This document shows positions 43,958 through 52,380 of a DNA stretch of 64,000 nucleotides, in pieces. The DNA lies in NCBI GenBank assembly GCA_017744935.1, contig JAGIAI010000020.1:95852-159851 (forward strand), read 5' to 3'. The notes beneath the pieces were generated by a model, which ran no database searches, was not told the origin of the DNA, and saw nothing but the letters and a program-made list of their open reading frames with translations. A program made the translations under genes and the position numbers. This stretch comes from Variovorax sp. (GTDB taxonomy: Bacteria; Pseudomonadota; Gammaproteobacteria; Burkholderiales; Burkholderiaceae_C). The stretch's first letter is position 1. Every line of letters begins with the position of its first letter.

Positions 43958-45304
43958 ATGCCCACCGTCATTTCGCCTTCCAACAATCTCTCCGGTCTGC
44001 AGGGCGCAGTCTCCGGCTCGCGCGGCCGCAATGCCGACCAGCCCGAAGGCCGCAGCTTCGGCGCGGCGCTCGACCGCTCGCGCGCTACGAAGACCGCAGA
44101 CGCGCAGCACACCGCCGAAACCTCCGGCACGGAGACCCTTGCCGGGCGCAAGAGCGCGCGTGCAGGGGATAGGAAGACCGAACTCAGCGCCGACGATGTC
44201 ATGGCGCTGCTCGCGCCGCTGTCCGCACCCATCGTGCCCGGTGCCGCACAAGTCAAGCTGACCTCCGAGCAGGCGGCGAAAGGTGGCACCGCGAAGGCGG
44301 TGGATGGCCTCGCAAGCGGTCCGGCATCGCCCGCATTGCCTGAAGATGCGTCGGCCATCGCCGGTGCCTCGTCGAAGGAAGGTGCCGAACACGACGTTCC
44401 CAAGGCCGCCGCAAAGGACGGCGGCCAGGACGCCGCAGCGGCCCAGGCCGCCAAGGTGGCAGCGGATCAGGCCGACAACAACGCCGATCTGCCGCTGGCG
44501 ACGGTTGCGGCCGCTGCAGCGCCTTCGGAAGCCGGCGCCACCGAAACGAAGCCCACACCGGCACCCGCCATCACGCCCGCCGCCAACGCCAAGCCGTCCG
44601 GCGCGGCGAAGCCCGCCCCTGCCGATGCCAACGTCGCCGCAGCAGCCACGGACAAGACCGCAGCCGTGCCGCAAGTCACCGCAGCCATCGAGACCGCGAA
44701 GCCCGACCAGCCGGTCGCGCACACCGACAGCGCATCGATCGATTCAGCGACCGACCCCGCGCCGCAGCCCCTGCAGGCCCTGCAAGCGAGCGCCGCCCCT
44801 GCCGTCGACCGCGCCGCAGACGCCGCCAAAGCCCCACCCACCCTGGCCGTCGCGCCCGAGGTCGGCAGCAGCGAATGGGGCACGGCCATCGGCCACCAGA
44901 TGATCCGCATGAGCACCGGCGGCCATCAGGTCGCGGAACTCAACCTCAACCCCGCCAACCTGGGCCCGCTCAAGGTCACGCTGACGATGGGCGACAACCA
45001 GGCCCAGGCGATGTTCGTCTCGGCACACGAATCGGTGCGCAAGGCAGTCGAAGCCGCGCTGCCGCAGCTTCGCTCCACGCTGGCCGAACAGGGCATCACC
45101 CTCGGACAGACCTCCGTCGGCGCGGAAACCCGCCAGCCGAACGGTGGCAATGCCTTCGCCGAGCAGAACCAGCAGCGCCCGCAAGGCCAGCCGGGCTACC
45201 CGGGATCGAGCCGGGCCGACACCGCCGCGATGCAATCCGTGGCCGCGGCGCCCGCGGCATCCACGTCGCGCCGTGCCACCGCCGGCCTCGACACCTTCGC
45301 GTGA
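43958..45304 (+). CDS. fliK: Hook-length control protein FliK
   Basis: Measures hook length and triggers the FlhB switch. 448 residues: a long Ala/Pro/Asp-rich ruler region (to about residue 305) and the folded Flg_hook domain (about 310-405; VAELNLNPANLGPLKVTLTMGDNQAQAMF and VRKAVEAALPQLRSTLAEQGITLG) followed by a Gln-rich tail. ATG 43958 follows CCGGAGC by 5 bases. A second, shorter FliK-like gene exists at 32236. Confidence 0.92.
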   Translation: MPTVISPSNNLSGLQGAVSGSRGRNADQPEGRSFGAALDRSRATKTADAQHTAETSGTETLAGRKSARAGDRKTELSADDVMALLAPLSAPIVPGAAQVKLTSEQAAKGGTAKAVDGLASGPASPALPEDASAIAGASSKEGAEHDVPKAAAKDGGQDAAAAQAAKVAADQADNNADLPLATVAAAAAPSEAGATETKPTPAPAITPAANAKPSGAAKPAPADANVAAAATDKTAAVPQVTAAIETAKPDQPVAHTDSASIDSATDPAPQPLQALQASAAPAVDRAADAAKAPPTLAVAPEVGSSEWGTAIGHQMIRMSTGGHQVAELNLNPANLGPLKVTLTMGDNQAQAMFVSAHESVRKAVEAALPQLRSTLAEQGITLGQTSVGAETRQPNGGNAFAEQNQQRPQGQPGYPGSSRADTAAMQSVAAAPAASTSRRATAGLDTFA

Positions 45305-45413
45305 ACTTTGTCCCTGCAATGAATGGATCTGAAGCGTTTTTCCACGCTTGATCAGCCGTTCGCCCGCAGGGGAGTTCGCAAAGAATAGACCGAACCAGTT
45401 ACCTCGCTTCAAC

Positions 45414-45914
45414 ATGGCTACTTCAACTCCCGCCGCCACCGCCGCGCCCGCCGCGCCCGCCGCTGCAGCCCCCCGCTCGTCGAAGCTCATGATCGGCCTG
45501 CTGATCGGCGTTGCCGTGCTCGCCGCCGGTGCGGCCGGCTACATGTACTTCCAGCACAAGTCAGCCGGCGCCCCGGTCGAAGCTGCGAAGCCCCCGCCCG
45601 AGAAGCCGATCTTCGTGACGCTCGAACCGATGACGGTCAACCTCCAGGCCGAAGGCCGCAAGTACCTGCACGTAGGAATGTCGCTCAAGGTGAAGGACGA
45701 AGCCTCGAAGGCGCAGATCGTCGAGTTCATGCCCGAGCTGCGCAGCCGCGCGCTGCTGCTGCTGTCGAACCGCGCGCCCGACACGCTGATGTCCACCGAG
45801 GACAAGTCCCGGATCGCCGAGGAAGTCCGCGACGAGCTGAACCGTCCGCTCAACGACACCCTGCCGCCGCAAGGCATCGCCAGCGTCTCGTTCAACACCT
45901 TCGTGGTGCAGTAA
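45414..45914 (+). CDS. fliL: Flagellar basal body protein FliL
   Basis: Single-pass inner-membrane protein near the stator. 166 residues: Ala/Pro-rich N-tail, membrane helix (LMIGLLIGVAVLAAGAAGYMYF) and a periplasmic domain with FVTLEPMTVNLQAEGRKYLHVGMSLKV. ATG at 45414 is chosen because the protein then starts MATSTPAA; upstream in-frame bases would add a non-family N-terminus. 109 bases separate it from fliK, leaving room for an internal promoter that I cannot define. Confidence 0.92.
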   Translation: MATSTPAATAAPAAPAAAAPRSSKLMIGLLIGVAVLAAGAAGYMYFQHKSAGAPVEAAKPPPEKPIFVTLEPMTVNLQAEGRKYLHVGMSLKVKDEASKAQIVEFMPELRSRALLLLSNRAPDTLMSTEDKSRIAEEVRDELNRPLNDTLPPQGIASVSFNTFVVQ

Positions 45915-45935
45915 TCCCCCGAAGGCAAGTGACCC

Positions 45936-46937
45936 ATGGCCTATGAACAGGTCCTCTCGCAGGACGAGGTCGATGCACTGCTGAACGGTGTCACCGGCGG
46001 CAGCGTCGACCAGACATCGAAGCCCGCACCGCCCGCCGACGGCCTGCCGGCGTATGACCTCGGCGCGCCTGACCGCGTGGTGCGCGGCCGCATGCACACG
46101 CTGGAGGTCATCAACGACCGCTTCGCGCGCGGCCTGCGCAGCGCGCTCCTGAACTTCATGCGCCGCAGCCCCGACATCTCGGTGGGGCCGGTGCAGATCC
46201 AGCAGTACGCCGAGTTCGTGCGCCACCTCCCGGTGCCGGCGAACATCAACATGCTGCACATGAAGCCGCTGCGCGGCACCGCGCTCTTCGTGTTCGACCC
46301 GAAGCTCGTGTTCCTCGTGGTGGACAACCTCTTCGGCAGCGACGGCCGCTATCACGTGCGCGTGGAAGGCCGCGACTTCACGCGGACCGAGCAGCGCATC
46401 ATCAAGCGCCTGCTCGACCTGTCGCTGCAGTGCTATGCCGAAGCGTGGCAGCCGGTGCATCCGCTGGTCTTCGATTACATCCGTGCCGAGATGCACGGCA
46501 AGCTCGCGAACATCGTCGCGCCCAACGAGGTGGTGGTGAACACCACACTGCAGATCGAGTTCGGCCCCCTGGGCGGCTTCCTGCATGTGTGCATTCCCTA
46601 CTCGATGATCGAACCGATCCGCGACCTGCTCTCGAACCCGATCCAGGACGAAGTCGAGATCGACAAGCGCTGGGTCAAGCAGATGTCCAAGCAGATGCAG
46701 GCCGCCGACGTCGAGCTCACCGCCGACTTCGTGACGATGTCTTCCACCATCGGCGACATCCTCAAGCTCCAGGTCGGCGACGTGCTGCCGATCGACCTGC
46801 CGGGCAGTGTCGTCGCCAAGGTCGACGGCGTGCCGGTGATGGAGTGCGGCTACGGCATCTCGAACGAACGCTACGCCCTGCGCGTGCAAAACATGATCAC
46901 TCACCAAGACAGCGATTCGAAGAACGACCATGACTGA
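45936..46937 (+). CDS. fliM: Flagellar motor switch protein FliM
   Basis: Switch protein that binds CheY-P. 333 residues. The N-terminal CheY-binding motif VLSQDEVDALLNGV is intact, the middle is the CheC-like domain (GTALFVFDPKLVFLVVDNLFG), and the C-terminal part is a SpoA domain. Start ATG at 45936. It overlaps fliN by 8 bases. Confidence 0.97.
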   Translation: MAYEQVLSQDEVDALLNGVTGGSVDQTSKPAPPADGLPAYDLGAPDRVVRGRMHTLEVINDRFARGLRSALLNFMRRSPDISVGPVQIQQYAEFVRHLPVPANINMLHMKPLRGTALFVFDPKLVFLVVDNLFGSDGRYHVRVEGRDFTRTEQRIIKRLLDLSLQCYAEAWQPVHPLVFDYIRAEMHGKLANIVAPNEVVVNTTLQIEFGPLGGFLHVCIPYSMIEPIRDLLSNPIQDEVEIDKRWVKQMSKQMQAADVELTADFVTMSSTIGDILKLQVGDVLPIDLPGSVVAKVDGVPVMECGYGISNERYALRVQNMITHQDSDSKNDHD

Positions 46938-47364
46938 CAACACTTCTCCCGCCAGCGAAGCCGACGACTGGGCAGCCGCACTGGCCGAGCAGACCGCAGC
47001 CAGCGGTCCCGCCACATCGACTGAACCGGCACCCGCACCCGCCGCGTCGCAGGTCTTCCAGCAGATCCAGGAAACGGCCTCCGTCGCCGCCGGTGTCAGC
47101 GCGCTGGACATTGCCCGCGTGATGGAAGTGCCGGTGCAGCTCACCGCCGAAATCGGCCGCACGCGCATCACCATCAAGAACCTGCTTCAGCTTTCGCAGG
47201 GCTCGGTCGTCGAGCTCGACGCACTGGCCGGGCAGCCGCTGGACGTGCTGATCAACGGCTATCTCATCGCGCAGGGCGAAGTGGTGGTGGTGAATGAGAA
47301 GTACGGGATCCGGCTGACGGACATCATCACCCCTTCAGAGCGCATGCAAAAGCTCGCACGGTGA
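46930..47364 (+). CDS. fliN: Flagellar motor switch protein FliN
   Basis: C-ring and export-docking protein, 144 residues. The C-terminal SpoA domain is clear: VPVQLTAEIGRTRITIKNLLQLSQGSVVELD and QGEVVVVNEKYGIRLTDI. The N-terminal 60 residues are Ala/Pro-rich. Overlaps fliM at its 5' end and fliO at its 3' end. Confidence 0.96.
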   Translation: MTDNTSPASEADDWAAALAEQTAASGPATSTEPAPAPAASQVFQQIQETASVAAGVSALDIARVMEVPVQLTAEIGRTRITIKNLLQLSQGSVVELDALAGQPLDVLINGYLIAQGEVVVVNEKYGIRLTDIITPSERMQKLAR

Positions 47365-47930
47365 TGAACACACCCCCAGCCTCGCCCACTTCGTGTGGCT
47401 CTGCACCCCCTTGCAGCGGGCAATCCCAGCGGCCCGGCGGAGCCGGTTCCGCGGGATTCCTGGGTTTGGGCGCTCGCCTGTTTGCCGTTGCGGCGGCGCT
47501 TGCTGCGGTGCCGGCTCATGCGGTGTTGCCTACTGTGCCTTCGCACAGTGTGGCCGAGGCCGCGCCGGCGGTTGGTGCTGGCGGGCTGCTGCAGGCGGGC
47601 TTCGGCATGGTGGTGGTGCTGGGGCTGATCTTTCTTTGCGCCTGGCTTGCGCGGCGGTTTGGGCTGCAGCGCTTCAATGGCGGCAATGTCGTGAAGGTGG
47701 TGTCGAGTTCGAACGTCGGGCAGCGCGAACGTGTGGTGGTGGTCGAGGTGAGCGGCACATGGCTTGTGCTTGGTGTTACTTCGAGCCAGATCAACACGTT
47801 GCATACGCTGCCTGCGCAGCCGATGCCGCAAGTACCCTCCGCCGCCAGCAACGTGGCACTGAAACCTATCGACCTTTTCGCGCAGAAGCTGCGTGAATCC
47901 ATCACCGGCAAGACACGGCCGGCTCCATGA
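47364..47930 (+). CDS. fliO: Flagellar export protein FliO
   Basis: Bitopic membrane protein that helps assemble the FliP ring. 188 residues: N-terminal region, a hydrophobic stretch ending ALAAVPAHA that may be a signal peptide, a membrane helix ([22 protein letters not shown]), then a cytoplasmic FliO domain ([30 protein letters not shown]). A GTG 3 bases upstream is an alternative start. The first 30 codons lie in repeat-like DNA (47374-47455) and the next 60 use T-ending codons more than the neighbours do, so the real start may be further in. Confidence 0.9.
   Translation: MNTPPASPTSCGSAPPCSGQSQRPGGAGSAGFLGLGARLFAVAAALAAVPAHAVLPTVPSHSVAEAAPAVGAGGLLQAGFGMVVVLGLIFLCAWLARRFGLQRFNGGNVVKVVSSSNVGQRERVVVVEVSGTWLVLGVTSSQINTLHTLPAQPMPQVPSAASNVALKPIDLFAQKLRESITGKTRPAP
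47374..47455 (+). repeat. Repeat-like palindromic DNA within fliO 5' region
   Basis: GC-rich stretch with short near-palindromic units (CGGCGGAGCCGGTTCCGCGG at 47436-47455). It resembles the interspersed intergenic repeats I recall from Comamonadaceae genomes; I cannot verify this or count copies here. Confidence 0.4.
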
Positions 47931-48685
47931 TGCGCAACTCTCTCCGCCGAAGCCTTCGGGGCGGCGTGGTGCTGCTCGCGGCGATGCTGCCGCTCGCAGC
48001 ATGGACGCAAGGCCTGCCAGGCCTGACCAGCACGCCCGGCCCCGGCGGCAGCCAGACGTGGTCGCTCAGCGTGCAGACGCTGGTGATGCTGACGTCGATC
48101 ACTTTCCTGCCCGCGCTGTTGCTGTCGATGACCAGCTTCACGCGCATCCTGATCGTGCTGGGCCTGCTGCGGACCGCAATCGGCACGCAGGCATCGCCGC
48201 CCAACCAGGTCCTGGTCGGGTTGTCGCTTTTCCTCACCTTCTTCGTGATGTCGCCGGTGCTCGACAAGGCCTACACCGACGCCTACAAGCCGTTCTCGGA
48301 CAACAAGATCACCGCAGAGAAAGCGCTGGAGCGTGGCATCGAGCCTTTCAAGACGTTCATGTTGCGGCAGACGCGCGAGAACGATCTCGCGCTCTTCGCC
48401 AAGCTCGCGAAGGCCCCCGAGATGCAGGGCCCCGAGGACGTGCCACTGCGCATCCTGCTGCCCTCCTTTGTCATCAGCGAGCTGAAGACGGCCTTCCAGA
48501 TCGGCTTCACCATCTTCATTCCGTTCCTCATCATCGACATGGTGGTGGCGAGCGTGCTGATGTCGATGGGGATGATGATGGTGCCGCCCGCGAGCATCGC
48601 GCTGCCCTTCAAGCTGATGCTCTTCGTGCTGGCCGACGGCTGGCAACTCCTCATCGGCGCCTTGGCGCAAAGCTTCTTCACCTAG
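47927..48685 (+). CDS. fliP: Flagellar export gate protein FliP
   Basis: Pentameric core of the export gate. 252 residues with an N-terminal signal peptide ([22 protein letters not shown]) and four membrane helices. Family motifs: [29 protein letters not shown] and [21 protein letters not shown]. The ATGATG start overlaps the fliO stop by 4 bases. Confidence 0.97.
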   Translation: MMRNSLRRSLRGGVVLLAAMLPLAAWTQGLPGLTSTPGPGGSQTWSLSVQTLVMLTSITFLPALLLSMTSFTRILIVLGLLRTAIGTQASPPNQVLVGLSLFLTFFVMSPVLDKAYTDAYKPFSDNKITAEKALERGIEPFKTFMLRQTRENDLALFAKLAKAPEMQGPEDVPLRILLPSFVISELKTAFQIGFTIFIPFLIIDMVVASVLMSMGMMMVPPASIALPFKLMLFVLADGWQLLIGALAQSFFT

Positions 48686-48695
48686 AAAGACCGCG

Positions 48696-48965
48696 ATGAC
48701 CCCCGAATCAGTCATGACCATCGGCAATCAAGCGATCCAGGTGTCGCTGATGCTGGGTGCGCCCTTGCTGCTGGTGGCGCTCGTGATCGGCCTGGTGATC
48801 AGCATCTTCCAGGCGGCCACGCAGATCAACGAAGCGACGCTGTCGTTCATCCCCAAGCTGGTCGCGATCTTCCTCACGCTGATCATTGCCGGGCCGTGGA
48901 TGCTCGAGAAGATGCTCGACTACATCCGCGCGCTGTTCATGAGCATTCCTCAGCTCGTGGGCTAG
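48696..48965 (+). CDS. fliQ: Flagellar export gate protein FliQ
   Basis: Small two-helix export-gate subunit, 89 residues. Contains IQVSLMLGAPLLLVALVIGLVISIFQAATQINEATLSFIPK and a second helix IFLTLIIAGPWMLEKMLDYI, the standard FliQ sequence. Ten bases after fliP. Confidence 0.97.
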   Translation: MTPESVMTIGNQAIQVSLMLGAPLLLVALVIGLVISIFQAATQINEATLSFIPKLVAIFLTLIIAGPWMLEKMLDYIRALFMSIPQLVG

Positions 48966-48978
48966 GGCCTTTGCGTTG

Positions 48979-49770
48979 ATGCCTCAGGTCTTTTCGGTCA
49001 CTTCTGCGCAACTCACCGCGTGGGTGGTGGCCTTCCTCTGGCCCTTCGTGCGCATGCTGGCGCTGGTCAGCACGGCGCCTGTGCTTGGCGAAGGCACGGT
49101 GCCACGGCAGGTCAAGGTCGGCTTCGCAGCCCTGTTCGCGATTCTTCTTTCACCCACGCTCGGGCCGATGCCCAACGTGCCGATCGTCTCGGCCGGCGGC
49201 GTGTGGATCATCGTCCAGCAGGTGCTGATTGGCGCCGCGATGGGCTTCACCATGAAGCTGGTCTTCACCGCGGTGCTTGCGGCGGGCGAATACATCGGCC
49301 TGCAGATGGGCCTGTCGTTCGCGTCCTTCTTCGACCCGATGAACGGCGGCGCGACCATGGTGGTGGCGCGCTTCCTCAACATGCTCGCGATGCTGATCTT
49401 CATCGCGGTGGACGGCCACCTGATGATGATCGCGGCGCTCGCCGAGAGCTTTCAGGCGCTGCCGATCTCGGACGCGCCGCTCAATGCCAATGGATGGATG
49501 GCCATCGCCGCCAGCGGCTCGCAGATTTTTGCGACCGGGCTGATGCTGTCGCTGCCGCTCGTCACTGCACTGCTCACGCTCAACCTGGCGATGGGCATTC
49601 TCAACCGCGCCTCGCCGCAGTTCAGCATCTTCGCGGTCGGCTTTCCGCTGACGCTGCTCGCGGGCATCGGCATGCTTCAACTGCTGATGCCGCACCTGGG
49701 CGCCATGCTAACGCCTCGGTTCGATGCGGGGATCGAGGCGATGGTGCGGCTGGCGCAGGGCTTGCGATAG
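48979..49770 (+). CDS. fliR: Flagellar export gate protein FliR
   Basis: Fifth-type export-gate subunit, 263 residues, mainly membrane helices. Motifs: FVRMLALVSTAPVLGEGTVP, GEYIGLQMGLSFASFFDPM and LPLVTALLTLNLAMGILNRASPQFSIFAVGFPLTL. ATG at 48979; a TTG three bases upstream is possible. Last gene of the fliF-R run. It ends 20 bases from the convergent Na/Pi cotransporter. Confidence 0.96.
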   Translation: MPQVFSVTSAQLTAWVVAFLWPFVRMLALVSTAPVLGEGTVPRQVKVGFAALFAILLSPTLGPMPNVPIVSAGGVWIIVQQVLIGAAMGFTMKLVFTAVLAAGEYIGLQMGLSFASFFDPMNGGATMVVARFLNMLAMLIFIAVDGHLMMIAALAESFQALPISDAPLNANGWMAIAASGSQIFATGLMLSLPLVTALLTLNLAMGILNRASPQFSIFAVGFPLTLLAGIGMLQLLMPHLGAMLTPRFDAGIEAMVRLAQGLR

Positions 49771-49790
49771 GCGCTCGAACGCCTGACGCG

Positions 49791-51446
49791 CTACAGACCC
49801 TGCTCCTTCACCGTCTTCGCAATCCGCCGCGTGAACCGCGCGATCTGCCGGATCGCCTCGATGAGGTCCGTGGCACGACGGAAGTCCAGCACGTCGGTCT
49901 TCTCGTCCAGCTTCAGTTTCTCCAGCACGCTTCGGCGCGCCGCGGCGGCGAGGGTGTCGATTTCCGCCTTCGCGCCCTTGACGACCGCCGCGCTCTCCTC
50001 CTGGGGACGGAGCATGCCGAGGACTTGCTCCAGATGGGCAACGACGGCCTCGACGAAGTGAGTCGTGTGCGCGTCGCGCAGGCGGGACAGATCAGCGCCC
50101 TCTTCCATCCTTTGCTGGCGCCCGACGATCAGGTTGCTGGTCACCACATCGCGGATGCCATCCAGGCTGGCCGTGACCTGCGTGAGCCCGACCATCTTCG
50201 TGCCCTCGTCCTCCGAATGTTCTACCTGCGACAGACGGCCGATGTAGTGAAGGATCGAAGCCGTCAGACGGTCGATCTCCTTGTCTTCCTCGAGCAGCGT
50301 CTGAAGGTCCTGTGTCTTCGATTCCCCACCGACTGCAAGGCCGGTCTTGACGGCGCGAAGCACCATCTTCCCGAGCCGGTCCACCTCCAGGTAGACCCTT
50401 TCGAGTCCGAGGGACGCAGCCGCGAGCGTCGCGTCATCGAGATAGATCGGCTCGCCGTCGCGCCGGGCCGGCTTGTCGCGCGACGGGACCAGCCACTGCG
50501 CAAACCTCGCGATCGGGCCGACGAACCAGATCAGGATCAGCGTGCTCGCGACGCTGAAGATGGTGTGGGTGTTGGCCACCTGGCGCGGTGTTTCGGCCGC
50601 GAGGCGGGCGACGCCTTCGAGCTCCGGCGCGGTCGGCGAGATGGCCCTGACGACATCGGCGAACTGAGGGATGACGAAGACGAAGAACAGCACCCCCATG
50701 ACGTTGAACAGCAGGTGCACGATGCCGACCTGCAGCGCCTCGGGTGGCCTTCCGATTGCCGCCAGCAGTGCCGTTCCGACCGTGCCGACGTTCGCGCCCA
50801 GAATCAGCGCGATCCCGGCTTCCAGCGGCATGAGCCCCTGGCCCGCCAGCGCGATGATGATCGCCAGTGTCGCGGCCGAGCTCTGCACGATCGCGGTAAA
50901 GACCGCACCGACAACGATCCCCAGGAGCGGCCCCTTCATGTTCTGCATGGCGTCGATGAAAGGCTGGTACGTACGCAGCGGGTGCGTTGCCTCGCTCATG
51001 AACTGGATGCCCAGGAAGAGCATGCCGAACCCGAGCACGACGCCGCCGAGCTGCCGGATCAACGCACGGCCCGCGAACGCATGACAGAGGAAGCCGATCG
51101 CCAGCATGAACGGCGCGAGCGCAGACACGTTGAAGGCGATGATCTGCGCGGTCACCGTCGACCCGATGTTGGCTCCCATGATCATCGGCACCGACTGCAC
51201 GAGTGTCATGAGGCCGGCCGAAACGAACCCCACCATCAGCACGGTGGTGATCGTGGACGAGTTGAGGATGGCCGTGACGGCGGCGCCGGCCAGCACGCCG
51301 CGGACCCGGTTGGCGGTCATCTTGCCGAGCATGACCTGGAGCTTCGGCCCGGCAATCGTCTTGAGCCCGTCCGTCATCAGTTCGAGGCCGAAGAGAAAGA
51401 GCGCGAGCCCCCCGAGCAGCAAGCCCACCATCTGAACGAGCTTCAC
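49791..51446 (-). CDS. Na/Pi cotransporter family protein (NptA-like with PhoU-like tail)
   Basis: A 551-residue inner-membrane protein. The N-terminal two-thirds holds two repeats of the Na/Pi-cotransport fold (GLLLGGLALFLFGLELMTDGLKTIAGPKL, ANRVRGVLAGAAVTAILNSSTITTVLMVGF, VGAVFTAIVQSSAATLAIIIALAGQG), with QSSAA and NSST the repeat pair that binds substrate. The C-terminal part (about 380-551) is helical and PhoU-like. GTG start with GGAGG 8 bases upstream. It is unrelated to motility and probably takes up phosphate or a similar anion. Confidence 0.88.
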   Translation of the reverse strand: MKLVQMVGLLLGGLALFLFGLELMTDGLKTIAGPKLQVMLGKMTANRVRGVLAGAAVTAILNSSTITTVLMVGFVSAGLMTLVQSVPMIMGANIGSTVTAQIIAFNVSALAPFMLAIGFLCHAFAGRALIRQLGGVVLGFGMLFLGIQFMSEATHPLRTYQPFIDAMQNMKGPLLGIVVGAVFTAIVQSSAATLAIIIALAGQGLMPLEAGIALILGANVGTVGTALLAAIGRPPEALQVGIVHLLFNVMGVLFFVFVIPQFADVVRAISPTAPELEGVARLAAETPRQVANTHTIFSVASTLILIWFVGPIARFAQWLVPSRDKPARRDGEPIYLDDATLAAASLGLERVYLEVDRLGKMVLRAVKTGLAVGGESKTQDLQTLLEEDKEIDRLTASILHYIGRLSQVEHSEDEGTKMVGLTQVTASLDGIRDVVTSNLIVGRQQRMEEGADLSRLRDAHTTHFVEAVVAHLEQVLGMLRPQEESAAVVKGAKAEIDTLAAAARRSVLEKLKLDEKTDVLDFRRATDLIEAIRQIARFTRRIAKTVKEQGL

Positions 51447-51607
51447 CGGCGATTCCTCCTATGAGCGGCACCCGGGGGGATTGTGCAAGGCCGGCGATGA
51501 AGGTCAAGCCGATCGCGTAGGCCGGATACGCACGTCAAGGGATGGCTTTGTCTTTCTTGCGCCAGCCCTTGCGCCGCAGATCATGGACTCATCGACAGGA
51601 GTCAAAC

Positions 51608-51685
51608 ATGAAAAGCATCATCCTCTGGCTTTGCGGCGTGCCCATCGGCGTCATCATTCTGCTGAAGGTCTTTGGGGTGTTCTGA
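51608..51685 (+). CDS. Small hydrophobic membrane peptide (25 residues)
   Basis: Twenty-five codons from ATG to TGA, with an excellent ribosome site AGGAG seven bases upstream. The product MKSIILWLCGVPIGVIILLK-type sequence is one membrane helix with a Pro in the middle and a Lys near the C-terminus. The Lys-Ser start and the WLCGVPIGVIILL run resemble small membrane peptides of Proteobacteria of about 25-30 residues. Not neighbouring any operon it clearly belongs to. Confidence 0.6.
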   Translation: MKSIILWLCGVPIGVIILLKVFGVF

Positions 51686-51690
51686 GCCCT

Positions 51691-51846
51691 TCAAGCCTTG
51701 GTGTCGACCAGGCTGCCGGAGCCGGAGCCCGTCTTGCCGGGCGAGGCGCTTGCAGCCTGGGCACCCTGCATTGCGCGCTTCTGGGTCGCGGCCGCCTGCA
51801 ACGCGGTGATTTCGGCCTGGCCGGTGCTGCCGACTGCTGAAACCAT
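51691..51846 (-). CDS. Hypothetical small protein (51 residues)
   Basis: ATG at 51846 with ACGGAAA nearby, running to TGA at 51691. The 51-residue product is Ala/Gly/Ser/Gln-rich (for example ITALQAAATQKRAMQGAQAA then a Gly/Ser tail), mostly unstructured with one possible amphipathic helix. It overlaps no other gene and starts 5 bases past the end of the convergent 25-residue peptide gene. No relative recognised. Confidence 0.4.
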   Translation of the reverse strand: MVSAVGSTGQAEITALQAAATQKRAMQGAQAASASPGKTGSGSGSLVDTKA

Positions 51847-51928
51847 GGCTTTTCCGTTCAATGAAGATCCAGAACGGGTTATCGGCAGCCACGGCGAAAG
51901 CTGAAGGGAAGCGGATTCCCCGGGCCGG

Positions 51929-52360
51929 CTATCGCTGCGCCATGGAAACGGCGATCAGCGTCCAGACGATCAGCACAAGCTGAATCAGGTTGATCGAGAT
52001 GGCGGCGATGTGCACCTGGCGAAAGGTACGTATGGCACCAGTCTCATCCGCCCGCATCTGGGCACGGACCGCATCCATCTTCGCAATGACCGTCCGGCGC
52101 AAGCCAAACGCCAGTACGGCAAGGGCTGCGGCTTCCGCCGCAAAGGCCAGCCGTCCGGCCAGCACGTAGCTCACGGCGGTCGCACCTGCGGTGAACATCG
52201 CGATGCGGTAGTAGGTGTCGAAGAAGCCCTGCACAAACCGCGAATCCATGGGCGTGTCGTGCTTGAGGATCAACAGCGGCACGGACCCGAAGATGAAGTA
52301 GGTCGTGATGACGAGTAGCGCCACCGTGAAGAACAGCGCCGCAATCAGGGATGGAGACAT
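51929..52360 (-). CDS. Hypothetical integral membrane protein
   Basis: A 143-residue protein with about four membrane helices: LIAALFFTVALLVITTYFIFGSVPLLIL, AMFTAGATAVSYVLAG, FAAEAAALAVLAFGL and AAISINLIQLVLIVWTLIAVSM. A soluble segment with Arg/Asp residues (ALRRTVIAKMDAVRAQMRADETG) lies between the last two. I do not recognise the family. It ends 20 bases before the gene for the regulator-hydrolase fusion and points the same way. Confidence 0.6.
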   Translation of the reverse strand: MSPSLIAALFFTVALLVITTYFIFGSVPLLILKHDTPMDSRFVQGFFDTYYRIAMFTAGATAVSYVLAGRLAFAAEAAALAVLAFGLRRTVIAKMDAVRAQMRADETGAIRTFRQVHIAAISINLIQLVLIVWTLIAVSMAQR

Positions 52361-52380
52361 GGCGGAATGCTACGCCTGAC

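Noticed and set aside
49020..51464. Long plus-strand frame across fliR and the Na/Pi cotransporter.
   Set aside because: First part is a frame-shifted shadow of fliR and the rest is antisense to the cotransporter.
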